A DNA stretch of 64,000 bases from Pseudomonas sp. FeN3W (GTDB taxonomy: Bacteria > Pseudomonadota > Gammaproteobacteria > Pseudomonadales > Pseudomonadaceae): the NCBI GenBank assembly GCA_030263805.2, contig CP136010.1:4933792-4997791 (forward strand), given 5' to 3'. Below are positions 7,126 to 15,016 of this stretch, piece by piece. A program made the position numbers and the translations under genes. The notes under the pieces were generated by a model, which saw nothing but the letters and a program-made list of their open reading frames with translations, was not told the origin of the DNA and did not search any database. Positions within the stretch are counted from its first letter, which is position 1. Each line of letters begins with the position of its first letter.

Positions 7126-8943
7126 ATGCCACGCGCACGCGAACTCATTGAATTGACCCGCAAGGCGCTCGCCAGCCTGCGAACGGACTCCCTGGCGGAA
7201 CAGGCGGCTCTGATCTGCCAGGAAATCGAGCGTATCGCCCCGGATGCGATGGCCTTCATCCTGCGGGCCGACGAACAGGGGGCGTTGCGTCCGCTGGCCG
7301 GTTCCGGCCTGTCTGCCCGGCAGGTGCAGGCACTCGAGGGACTGGCTCTCGACGGCCTGTGCGGCATGGCCGGCGATGCGGTACTGGCCGATACGGCGGG
7401 CTCGACGCAACAGGACCTGTACGATACCGGTGCAACGCAGGACACGAAGCGTTTCTGGGCGGCTCCGGTACGCGCCGGCGGCGGCCGGGCACAGGCGATG
7501 CTGGTGATACAGTTGCAGGATGTGGCCATGCCCACTGCGCTGCATCGGAGTCTGATCGATATCTGCCTCCCGCTCTGTGCGTTGGCCCTGGAGCGTGAGG
7601 AAACTCGCGCCCGGATCGACCGGCTGACGCTCTATGACGACCTGACCGGGCTGCCCAACCGCCGCCTACTACAGGCCCGGGCCGGGCAGGCCATTGCCAA
7701 GGCGCAGCGCGACAGGAGCCCGCTCGCCGTGCTGGTCGTCGACGTCGACCGTTTCCAGCGCATCAATCATTCCCTGGGGCAGCCCGGCGGTGATGAACTG
7801 CTGCGCCTGGTCGCCCGGCGCCTCGAGGAAGGCCGACGTTTCTGCGATATCGTCGCCCACCTGTCGGCCGACGAATTCGCGCTGGTGGTGCCCTGGTGCG
7901 ACGCCGAGCAGGCTGCCGCGTCGGCGCGCTGCCTGCTGGCGGCGCTGAGCAGGCCCTGCCGGATCGCCGATGTCCCGCTCGGCCTGTCGGCCTGTGTCGG
8001 AATCAGTCTGTTTCCCGGCGATGGGCAGGATGTCGATACGCTGATCCATCGCGCCGACATGGCCATGCAGCGAGCGAAGACCTGCGGATTGGGCCGCTTC
8101 TGCTTCTTCACCGAGGAGCTGCAACGTCCGGTCCTGGAGCTGTCGCTGGAAGAGGACCTGCGGGTCGCCATCGAGCGGCACCAGTTGTGCCTGCACTACC
8201 AGCCGCAGGTCTACTTCAGCGATGGCCGGTTGCGTGGCGTGGAGGCGCTGGCGCGCTGGCGCCATCCGCAACTGGGCGATATCTCGCCGGCCCGCTTCAT
8301 CGTGCTGGCGGAGCAGTGCGGGCTGATCGACGTGCTCGGACGCTGGGTGCTGCAGGAGGCCAGCCGCCAACTGGCCGACTGGCGGCGCCGGGGACTGGCT
8401 GTCCCGGCGATCTCGATCAACCTGTCGCCCTCCAATTTTCACGACCCCGGGCTGCCGGCGACGATTGCCCGCACGCTCGCGCAACACGGCATCCGGCCCG
8501 CCGAGCTGATGCTGGAAATAACCGAAAGCGTGTTGATGGATACCACTCCCGCTTTCCTGAAGATCCTGCGCGAGGTTCACGAGCTGGGCGTCCTGCTGTC
8601 GATGGACGATTTCGGCACCGGCTTCTCCAGCCTGAGCCACCTGCATCGCCTGCCCGTGCAGGAGCTCAAGCTGGATCGCAGCTTCGTCTTCGACCTGGAA
8701 CACGATGCTGCCAGCCGGACCCTGAGCGATGCCGTGCTGCGCCTCGGCGAGAGCCTGCAGCTGTCGGTGGTGGCCGAAGGGATCGAGACCGAGGCGCAAC
8801 GGCGCATCCTGATGCAGATGGGCTATCGGCTGGGGCAGGGCTATCTGTTCTCCGCGCCCCTGCCGCCCGCGGAACTGGAGGCATGGCTGGCCGCCAAGCC
8901 CGGGCAGGCGCGGCACCTTGCCGATGCCGTCGTGCCCGACTGA
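7126..8943 (+). CDS. GGDEF/EAL protein, probable c-di-GMP phosphodiesterase
   Basis: A soluble 605-residue protein: a GAF-like N-terminal sensor region (about 1-165), a GGDEF domain (about 170-335) and an EAL domain (about 345-595). The GGDEF signature is degenerate (LSADEFALV), so cyclase activity is unlikely. The EAL domain keeps GVEALARW, NLSPSNF, ITESVLMDT, MDDFGTGFSSL, KLDRSF and VVAEGIET, as in active phosphodiesterases. The gene starts 39 bases after the chemoreceptor on the same strand, so the two may be cotranscribed. It ends 13 bases from the convergent kinase gene. Confidence 0.93.
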   Translation: MPRARELIELTRKALASLRTDSLAEQAALICQEIERIAPDAMAFILRADEQGALRPLAGSGLSARQVQALEGLALDGLCGMAGDAVLADTAGSTQQDLYDTGATQDTKRFWAAPVRAGGGRAQAMLVIQLQDVAMPTALHRSLIDICLPLCALALEREETRARIDRLTLYDDLTGLPNRRLLQARAGQAIAKAQRDRSPLAVLVVDVDRFQRINHSLGQPGGDELLRLVARRLEEGRRFCDIVAHLSADEFALVVPWCDAEQAAASARCLLAALSRPCRIADVPLGLSACVGISLFPGDGQDVDTLIHRADMAMQRAKTCGLGRFCFFTEELQRPVLELSLEEDLRVAIERHQLCLHYQPQVYFSDGRLRGVEALARWRHPQLGDISPARFIVLAEQCGLIDVLGRWVLQEASRQLADWRRRGLAVPAISINLSPSNFHDPGLPATIARTLAQHGIRPAELMLEITESVLMDTTPAFLKILREVHELGVLLSMDDFGTGFSSLSHLHRLPVQELKLDRSFVFDLEHDAASRTLSDAVLRLGESLQLSVVAEGIETEAQRRILMQMGYRLGQGYLFSAPLPPAELEAWLAAKPGQARHLADAVVPD

Positions 8944-8956
8944 AGCCTCTTGCTGC

Positions 8957-10630
8957 TCATGGCGGTACTTGCCCCAGCACTATCAGGATCAGGTTCAGCA
9001 GCAGCGAAATCAGCGCCACGCTGCGCCATACCCTGAGCGGCTCACGTTCGAGCAGCGGGCGTGGCCGAAGGCTGGCGCTGCGCTGTTCGCCTTGTTCCAG
9101 CTCAAGCAGCCATTGCTCGGCGGTTTCGAAGCGCTGCCGTGGATCGACCGCCAGGGCACGGCCGAGACTTTCCTCCAGCCAGGTCGGTACGTCCGGGCGA
9201 TAGCGGCTGGCCGGTGTCGGATTGCCGAAGCGCGGGTGCTGGAAGGCTTCGATCTCGCCGTAAGGGTAGTGGCCGGTCAGCAGGTAATAGAGTGTCACGC
9301 CGGTCGCGTAGAGATCCTGCGCCGTGTTGGGTTCGGCGCCTGTGAATGCCTCCGGGGCAATGAAGCTCGGGGTTCCGGGCAGGTGATTGGGTAGATCGCG
9401 AGACAGCCCGGGGCAGAACGCCAGGCCGAAATCCAGGATGCGCAGCTCGCCGTCCTCACTCAGCAGCAGGTTTTCCGGCTTGATGTCGCGGTGCAGGATG
9501 TTGCGCCGATGCAGCATGCCCACCGCGCGGATCAGCCGGGACGCGACCTGCAGCAGATCGGCCAGTGGCAGCGGGCCGTCCCGCTCGAAGCGTCGCGCCA
9601 GGGTCGTCCCGCTGTACTCACGCTGCACGTAATAGAGGTGTTGGCGTTCTGGTAGCGGATGCAGTTCGGCGAAGTTGCGCCCGGCGACCCGACGCATGAA
9701 CCACTCTTCCTGCAGCAACGCCGGCCCGGCGTCCGCCTCGTCCTGCCTGCTGGGTGGCAGCGTCTTCAACAGCCAGGCCTGGCCTTGAGCATCATGCACT
9801 TGGTAGATCAGCGACTGCCGCGACTCGTGCAGCAGTGCATACACCTGCCAGCCCTCGAACAGCTGGCCGGGGCGCAGCTTCGGCGGCAACGGCCAGTGAT
9901 CGAGCTGGGCGAGGGCGTCTGCCAGCACCGCTTCGGGCAGCGCCTCGACGCGCAGCAACAAGGCACTGGCGTTGTCCTGGCTGCCGCTCTGGTGCGCCAG
10001 ATTGACCAGCGCTCGTGCCGCGGCGCCGAGGTCAGGTTGATCGTGCAGGATATGCGCGATGTCGCGCTCGGGGACGAAGGACCAGACACCGTCGCTCAGC
10101 AGCAGGTAGCTTTCGCCTTCCTGCAGCTCGCCGTCGAGGTAGTCCATCACCAGGTGTTGATCCAGCCCCAGCGCACGCTTGAGCACATGCTGCATGCCCG
10201 ACTGTTCCCAGACGTGATCTTCGCTGAGTCGCTCGAGCTGCGAGCCGTTCCAGCGGTAGGCGCGGCAATCGCCGACATGGGCCAGGGTGAAGCGCCGACC
10301 CCGCAGCACCAGCGCGGTGAGGGTGGTCAGCAGTGGCTGACTGCCGCCGTTGGCCTGCAGCCAGCGGTTGTGCGCCACCAGCACGCGATCCAGCGATTGC
10401 GCGACGGCCCAGGTTTCCGGTGTCGCGTAGTAGTCGAAGGCCAGCGCCTGCAAGGTCGCCCGCGCGGCCAGTCCGCCATCGGCGCACTGGCTGACGCCAT
10501 CGGCCAGGGCGAACAGGTAGCCCTTGCCAGTCGCCAGCCCGGGTGCCGGGGTGACGATGCGTATCGCGTCCTGGTTTTCCGGGCGCGGTCCGGCGGCGCT
10601 GGCCTCGCCATAGCTCAATCGCAGGGGCAT
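8957..10630 (-). CDS. PP2C phosphatase - Ser/Thr kinase fusion with C-terminal membrane anchor
   Basis: A 557-residue bifunctional signalling protein. Residues 1-235 are PP2C-like (ENQDA, ADGVSQ, VGDCRAYR, LLSDGVW, DNASALLL supply metal-binding acids). Residues about 260-530 are a Hanks-type kinase with HRDIKPEN, DFGLA and an APE-like IAPEA, and end in one hydrophobic helix (about 538-555). It starts 68 bases after the nitrate transporter stop on the same strand, so it should be expressed with nitrate uptake. From memory a similar kinase sits beside the transporter in P. aeruginosa. Its substrate is unknown; the transporter or nitrite reductase are candidates by position only. Confidence 0.93.
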   Translation of the reverse strand: MPLRLSYGEASAAGPRPENQDAIRIVTPAPGLATGKGYLFALADGVSQCADGGLAARATLQALAFDYYATPETWAVAQSLDRVLVAHNRWLQANGGSQPLLTTLTALVLRGRRFTLAHVGDCRAYRWNGSQLERLSEDHVWEQSGMQHVLKRALGLDQHLVMDYLDGELQEGESYLLLSDGVWSFVPERDIAHILHDQPDLGAAARALVNLAHQSGSQDNASALLLRVEALPEAVLADALAQLDHWPLPPKLRPGQLFEGWQVYALLHESRQSLIYQVHDAQGQAWLLKTLPPSRQDEADAGPALLQEEWFMRRVAGRNFAELHPLPERQHLYYVQREYSGTTLARRFERDGPLPLADLLQVASRLIRAVGMLHRRNILHRDIKPENLLLSEDGELRILDFGLAFCPGLSRDLPNHLPGTPSFIAPEAFTGAEPNTAQDLYATGVTLYYLLTGHYPYGEIEAFQHPRFGNPTPASRYRPDVPTWLEESLGRALAVDPRQRFETAEQWLLELEQGEQRSASLRPRPLLEREPLRVWRSVALISLLLNLILIVLGQVPP

Positions 10631-10697
10631 GGTCGTTCTCGAATGACTGCGTACTGCAGCAGAGCAATATTCGCGCCCTGCAAGATCCGCGTGGACA

Positions 10698-11909
10698 TCA
10701 CACCCGCGCCGCGGTTACCGCAGCCGAACCCCAGGTGGTGCGCCAGCGACGCTTGACCCCATGCAGGCCGAACCAGGCCAGCACACCGAGGCTGGCGAAC
10801 AGCCAGAGGCCGAGCTGGTAGTCACCGGTCGATTGCTTGACCGCGCCCAGTCCGGCGGTGAGCAGAAAACCACCGATACCGCCGGCCATGCCGACCAGCC
10901 CGGTCATCACGCCGATTTCCTTGTTGAAACGCTGCGGTACCAGCTGGAACACCGCACCATTGCCGGCACCGAGGCTGAGCATGGCGACCACGAACAGCGC
11001 CAGGGCAGCCGTGGAGCTTGGCAGGTTGAAGCCAACCGCGGCGATGCAGATGGCTGCGACCGTGTACATCACCAGCAGTGCGCGAATGCCGCCGATGCGA
11101 TCGGCCAGCGCGCCGCCCAGTGGCCGCAACAGGCTGCCGGCGAACACACAGGCGGCGGTGTAGTAGCCGGCCTTGACCGGGTCGAAGGCGTACTGGTCGT
11201 GGAAATAGCCGGGCAGGGTGCTGGCCAGGCCGAGAAAGCCGCCGAAGGTCACGCTGTAGAAGAACATGAACCACCAGCTGTCGCGGTCGCCCAGCGCCTT
11301 CATGTAGTCGGCCAGCGATTTCGGTGCCGGGCGGTTGGGCGCATTCTTCGCCACGCTGGCGAAGATGATCAGGGTGAGAACTAGCGGGATCAGCGCCAGG
11401 CCGAACACGTTGTTCCAACCGAAGATCGTCGCCAGGACTGGCGCAAACAGGGCCGCCAGCACGGTGCCGGAGTTACCGGCACCGGCGATGCCCATGGCCT
11501 TGCCCTGGTGCTCGGCCGGATACCACTGCGAGGCCAGCGGCAGCGCCACGGCAAAGGAGGCACCGGCCATGCCGAGGCACAGGCCGAGCAGCAGCGCTTG
11601 TTCGTAGCTGTGGATGCCATGCAGCCAGGCGACGAACAGCGCGACGATGACGACGCTCTGGCCGAACAGGCCGGCGGTTTTCGGCGAGGTGCGATCGGCG
11701 AGGATGCCCAGCGCCAGACGTAGTACCGCACCGGCCAGGATCGGCGTGGCGACCATGAAGGCGCGTTGCTGGGTGGTCAGGCCGAGATCGGCGGCGATCT
11801 GCACACCCAGCGGGCCAAGCACGTACCACACCATGAAACTCAGGTCGAAGTAGAGGAAGGAGGCAAACAGGGTCGGCGCATGGCCGGCTTTCCAGAAACT
11901 CGTGCTCAT
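10698..11909 (-). CDS. MFS nitrate/nitrite transporter (NarK/NasA type)
   Basis: A 403-residue inner-membrane permease with about 12 hydrophobic segments that would import nitrate for assimilation. The N-terminus FASFLYFDLSFMVWYVLGPL, the MFS loop LGILADRTSPK, and the nitrate-signature-like GAGNSGTVLAALFAP and GAGNGAVFQLVPQRF identify the nitrate/nitrite porter family. ATG at 11909 is chosen because an upstream extension would run into the regulatory leader. It is preceded by a sigma-54 promoter and an ANTAR-type attenuator and followed by the phosphatase-kinase gene. Confidence 0.93.
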   Translation of the reverse strand: MSTSFWKAGHAPTLFASFLYFDLSFMVWYVLGPLGVQIAADLGLTTQQRAFMVATPILAGAVLRLALGILADRTSPKTAGLFGQSVVIVALFVAWLHGIHSYEQALLLGLCLGMAGASFAVALPLASQWYPAEHQGKAMGIAGAGNSGTVLAALFAPVLATIFGWNNVFGLALIPLVLTLIIFASVAKNAPNRPAPKSLADYMKALGDRDSWWFMFFYSVTFGGFLGLASTLPGYFHDQYAFDPVKAGYYTAACVFAGSLLRPLGGALADRIGGIRALLVMYTVAAICIAAVGFNLPSSTAALALFVVAMLSLGAGNGAVFQLVPQRFNKEIGVMTGLVGMAGGIGGFLLTAGLGAVKQSTGDYQLGLWLFASLGVLAWFGLHGVKRRWRTTWGSAAVTAARV

Positions 11910-11988
11910 TGGATCGGCTCCAGGGCGTTCGTGGCGCGGCGTTGGCCGCCAGGGCTGCTCGATCCGCCTCGTCTTCGAGGCGGAAAAC

Positions 11989-12038
11989 AAAAAGGCGCCG
12001 CAGCACGCCTGCCGGAGCAGGAATGATGCGACGCCTTT
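11989..12038 (-). terminator. Attenuator terminator in the nitrate transporter leader
   Basis: The minus-strand arm AAAGGCGTCGCA (12038-12027) pairs along all 12 positions, one of them G-T, with TGCGGCGCCTTT (12002-11991), followed by further T residues. It lies about 80 bases before the transporter ATG and shares its 5' arm with the second ANTAR-type hairpin. Confidence 0.85.
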
Positions 12039-12066
12039 GTCGTGTACGCAGACCGCCGTTGGCCTG
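12029..12066 (-). promoter_or_regulatory. ANTAR (NasT) target: two hairpins, nitrate transporter leader
   Basis: Minus-strand hairpin 1 is CAGGCC-AACGGC-GGTCTG (12066-12049). Hairpin 2 is CGAC-AAAGGC-GTCG (12042-12029). Both six-base loops have A1 and G4, and the second loop is identical to that in the nirB leader. Hairpin 2 overlaps the terminator arm. Confidence 0.82.
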
Positions 12067-12080
12067 CCTGGAGCGGAACT

Positions 12081-12097
12081 AGCATCTAGCGTGCCAG
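12081..12097 (-). promoter_or_regulatory. Sigma-54 promoter of the nitrate transporter operon
   Basis: The minus strand reads CTGGCACGCTAGATGCT, with GG and GC 10 bases apart and a perfect -24 half. A GCGCG-CTATC-TGTGC sequence at 12175-12161 is a weaker NtrC-like candidate, about 90 bases upstream. Confidence 0.82.
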
Positions 12098-12263
12098 TCT
12101 GCAGAGGCCGCCGATTCTGTGCGTTCCACGCGCTGAACAGGCGCTGCTTGGCGGCCAGGCGCACAGATAGCGCGCAACCGCGCGCCAAACCAGGGCAGCG
12201 CATCTCGTAAAACCCAGGCGCGCTTGCTGTTAGTCTTGAACGGCTTTTGCCAAGGAGCGAGCG

Positions 12264-13217
12264 ATGCCCCTGATTGCGACCCTGACTCTTAATCCGGCGA
12301 TGGACCTTTCGGTCGCCACCGCCCGGGTGGTGAATACCGACAAGCTGCGTTGCTCGCTGCCGCGCCATGACCCGGGCGGTGGCGGCATCAACGTCGCGCG
12401 TGTGGTCAAGACGCTGGGGGGCAAGGCGCTGGCCATCTACCCGGCGGGCGGCCCGTTCGGCGAACTCCTGCAGCGCTCGCTGGACGAGCTCGGCCTGGTG
12501 CATCGGCCGGTGCCCATCGCGGGCGACACGCGGGAAAGCTTTACCGTGGACGAACTGGAAACGGGGCTGCAATACCGCTTCGTGCTACCCGGGCCGGTGC
12601 TCACGCCGGAGGAACTGCAGCGCTGCCTGGATACCCTGGTGGCGCTGCGGCCGGCGCCGCAATACCTGGTGCTCAGCGGCAGCTTTCCGCCCGGCGTGGG
12701 CGTCGGCTTCTTCGACGAGTTGCGGGGTTTGGCCCGGCGCATCGGCGCCCGGCTGGTGGTGGACCTGTCCGGCGAGCCCCTGGCGTATGCGGCCCGCCAG
12801 GGCGGCGCCTACCTGATGAAGCCGAGCCTCAACGAACTGGCCAGCATCATGGGCCATCCGGTGACCGACGAAGCCCGGCAGGAGGAGGCGCTGCGCAGCC
12901 TGATCGCACGGGGCAGCGCCGAGATCGTGGTGCTGTCGCTGGGTGCGGAGGGCGCGCTGGTCGCCTGCGGCGATTACCTGGAGCGGCTGCCCTCGCCGCA
13001 GGTACCGGTGGTCAGTGCGGTGGGGGCAGGCGACAGCATGCTCGGGGCCATCGTCCTGGCCCTGGCCGAAGGCCGCGAACTCGGCGATGCCGTGCGTTGC
13101 GGCGTCGCCGCCGGCGCCGCAACGGTGATGCGCCCGGGAACCGAGCTCTGCCATCGCGAGGATGTGCAGCGGCTGATTGCCGAACTGGGTCGCACGGGCC
13201 CCTGGGGCGTCGCGTAG
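12264..13217 (+). CDS. pfkB: PfkB-family phosphofructokinase (6-phosphofructokinase 2 type)
   Basis: A 317-residue ribokinase-fold sugar kinase that would phosphorylate fructose 6-phosphate (or fructose 1-phosphate or tagatose 6-phosphate). It follows E. coli PfkB closely as I recall it: TLTLNPAMDLS, GGGGINVARVV, FPAGG-type YPAGGPFGE, VLSGSFPPG, KPSLNEL and the catalytic loop GAGDSMLGA. Pseudomonads usually lack an Embden-Meyerhof phosphofructokinase, so its role is unclear. It lies alone between two minus-strand nitrate units. The TAG stop is inside the left end of a GTAGG repeat. Confidence 0.85.
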   Translation: MPLIATLTLNPAMDLSVATARVVNTDKLRCSLPRHDPGGGGINVARVVKTLGGKALAIYPAGGPFGELLQRSLDELGLVHRPVPIAGDTRESFTVDELETGLQYRFVLPGPVLTPEELQRCLDTLVALRPAPQYLVLSGSFPPGVGVGFFDELRGLARRIGARLVVDLSGEPLAYAARQGGAYLMKPSLNELASIMGHPVTDEARQEEALRSLIARGSAEIVVLSLGAEGALVACGDYLERLPSPQVPVVSAVGAGDSMLGAIVLALAEGRELGDAVRCGVAAGAATVMRPGTELCHREDVQRLIAELGRTGPWGVA

Positions 13218-13354
13218 GTTGGGTTGAGCCTGCGAAGCCCAACGAGCGAGGTATCAGGCGATACATTCGCAATATGGATTTCTCGGCTACGGGAAGCCGA
13301 CCTGGGCTCCGTGCGATGTTGGGCTTCGCCGCTGCGCGGCTCAACCCAACCTAC
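13214..13354. repeat. GTAGG-type dispersed inverted-repeat element
   Basis: Begins GTAGGTTGGGTTGAG (13214-13228) and ends with the exact reverse complement CTCAACCCAACCTAC (13340-13354). It is the same family as the unit at 4636-4735, with a different interior. Its first bases provide the stop codon of pfkB. Confidence 0.8.
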
Positions 13355-13384
13355 GTCGCTCAACGCCAACCTGCCCGACAGCCC

Positions 13385-13828
13385 CTAGTCGATCCGGTTG
13401 ACCCGCGGAAACTTGCCGGCGAACGCTTCGGGCATGGCGACGACGCGGCTTTGGCCATAGTCGTAGAAGACGAAACCGGACTTGGCCATGGCGATCAGTG
13501 TGCCGTCGGCAGGGCGGGTGATGCGGAAGATGATATCGCCGCCGTACTTGTTGAAATCCATCACGCCGACTTCGAACAGCAGCGCATCACGGGCATGGGC
13601 TTCGGCTTTGTAGGTCGTGGCGAGGTCGGTCACGATGATCCCGGCACCGTCCTGGCGGGTTTCGGCCACGCCGTAGGCGAACAGGAAGCGCGCCCGCGCC
13701 TCGGAAATCATCGAGATCATCGAATCGTTGGCCAGATGGTTGCCGGCGTTGATGTCGGTGATTCGCACGGTGAGCTGGGTGGAAAAGCAGTACTGGTCTT
13801 CCGGGAAATGCAGGGTAAGACGCGCCAT
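13385..13828 (-). CDS. Hotdog-fold acyl-CoA thioesterase family protein
   Basis: A 147-residue cytosolic protein resembling YbgC/4-hydroxybenzoyl-CoA thioesterases: VRITDINAGNHLANDSMISM carries the usual catalytic Asp region (D at about 25) and is followed by a long helix and beta strands ending IAMAKSGFVFYDY. It would hydrolyse an acyl-CoA of unknown chain. It is convergent with pfkB and separated from it by a repeat element. The start at 13828 has no competing upstream ATG. Confidence 0.85.
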   Translation of the reverse strand: MARLTLHFPEDQYCFSTQLTVRITDINAGNHLANDSMISMISEARARFLFAYGVAETRQDGAGIIVTDLATTYKAEAHARDALLFEVGVMDFNKYGGDIIFRITRPADGTLIAMAKSGFVFYDYGQSRVVAMPEAFAGKFPRVNRID

Positions 13829-13990
13829 GGGTCGCTCGGTAATCGGTCGAAGGCGCGCATTCTAGCGCTGTGTCATTCGCCCAGGTTAGATGCGCGACGC
13901 GAATGGGTTGGATGTGTAGCGAGCCCCAGCACGTGGTCATGCGTGCGCGGCGGCTCTTACAAATGGGGCTGACCAGGCAACCTCGATCGG

Positions 13991-14713
13991 TCAGCCTGCC
14001 CGATGCAAGTCATGCTGCGCTTGTGCGCCACTATGCTGCAGACGCTGCTGGATCAACTGCAGACGCGCGTCGATGAAGGGAGTGACCAAGGCAAAGCATT
14101 CGGGCGGGCTCAGTCTCGGTTGGGCTGCATGGATCACGCTGCGCTCCAGCTTGGCGACCAGCCGCTTCAGCTCCATATCGGTGTCTGTACCCATGCGCCG
14201 ACAGAGTGCCTTCAGGCGCTTTTGCAAGGTTGGCGTGCAGCCGCCCTGATTCGAGGCGACGACGCAGAGGCCGCGCAGGCGTGCCACGTCTTCCAGCTCG
14301 CGGCAGGCGCGAGCGACCTGGGCGGGTTCGCTGCTTGAGATCGGCGTGCGTCGTTCAAGCGCCTCGATAAGGGTTTCGATCAGGGCGCTATGCCCATCGA
14401 AATCGGCGGGGTTGTTGCGCAGAACCAGCCAGCCTTCGGTTATCGAATACGCATCGGGCAGGGCGCTGCGCTGTTGCAGACGTTGCGTCAGGCTGCTCGC
14501 GAGCGCACAGCGCAGCGCCACCGCGGTGGGTTCGCTCTGCACGCCCAGGCCGCGATGCTGTTGCAGCAGGCGGAGAATCTCCAGGTCTTCCTGAACTGCC
14601 AGCAGGCGCAACTGAGTAACGCGCCGGGAATGTTGCGCGGTGGCCATGCCGTTCAGATAGTGACCCAGTATCAGCAGTGCACAGGCGATCGCCAAGGTCG
14701 CGGTGATGGTCAT
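13991..14713 (-). CDS. Membrane-anchored NIT-like protein under nitrate control (function unknown)
   Basis: A 240-residue protein with one N-terminal membrane helix (residues 3-20) followed by helices. The segment ILRLLQQHRGLGVQS resembles the first helix of NIT (nitrate- and nitrite-sensing) domains, where LQ-x-RG carries a ligand-binding Arg. The rest has no enzyme motif. Its own sigma-54 promoter and attenuator leader place it in the NasT regulon, directly downstream of nasT on the same strand. ATG at 14713 is chosen because upstream starts would lie inside the leader hairpins. A nitrate-sensing role is inference. Confidence 0.72.
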   Translation of the reverse strand: MTITATLAIACALLILGHYLNGMATAQHSRRVTQLRLLAVQEDLEILRLLQQHRGLGVQSEPTAVALRCALASSLTQRLQQRSALPDAYSITEGWLVLRNNPADFDGHSALIETLIEALERRTPISSSEPAQVARACRELEDVARLRGLCVVASNQGGCTPTLQKRLKALCRRMGTDTDMELKRLVAKLERSVIHAAQPRLSPPECFALVTPFIDARLQLIQQRLQHSGAQAQHDLHRAG

Positions 14714-14761
14714 TCTGCAAATATCCCTGAGGTGAGCGCGCGGCACTGCCGCGCGGGCAAC

Positions 14762-14811
14762 AAAAAAGCGTCCGGACCGGCATGTCGAAACATGCGGTGC
14801 AGGGACGCCTT
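14762..14811 (-). terminator. Attenuator terminator in the NIT-like gene leader
   Basis: The minus-strand arm AAGGCGTCC (14811-14803) pairs with GGACGCTTT (14773-14765), with one G-T pair, and continues into six T residues. An inner hairpin GCATG-TTTCGA-CATGC extends the structure. It ends about 49 bases before the ATG at 14713. Confidence 0.82.
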
Positions 14812-14842
14812 CGTCTTTGCCGGACGCCTTCGTTGGCTCGGC
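14804..14842 (-). promoter_or_regulatory. ANTAR (NasT) target, variant second loop, NIT-like gene leader
   Basis: Hairpin 1 core is GCC-AACGAA-GGC (14837-14826), with outer GCCG/CGGC pairing to 14842 and 14819; its loop has A1 and G4. Hairpin 2 is GAC-GAAGGC-GTC (14815-14804), where loop position 1 is G instead of A while G4 is kept. The second hairpin overlaps the terminator arm. Confidence 0.68.
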
Positions 14843-14852
14843 CAATCCATCT

Positions 14853-14869
14853 AGCAAGCTGCTTGCCAG
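14853..14869 (-). promoter_or_regulatory. Sigma-54 promoter of the NIT-like gene
   Basis: The minus strand reads CTGGCAAGCAGCTTGCT, with GG and GC 10 bases apart and a perfect TTGC -12 element. The remaining 147 bases up to nasT hold a half-site GCACCA and no gene. Confidence 0.8.
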
Positions 14870-15016
14870 CCTGCCGCTTGCTGCATTTTTTTGCTGTATT
14901 CCGCATCGTGGCTGATGTCGGCGTTTGCAGCGGTCTCACGATCCATACCGAGGGGCTGAGAAAACACGCTTGCCGTTGGTGCGCTTGGTCAAGCGGTTGC
15001 ACTACGGGCGGGCAGC

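Noticed and set aside
5425..7545. Minus-strand open frame of 706 codons opposite the chemoreceptor
   Set aside because: Shadow of the MCP and GGDEF/EAL genes, rich in Gly/Leu/His/Arg without motifs.
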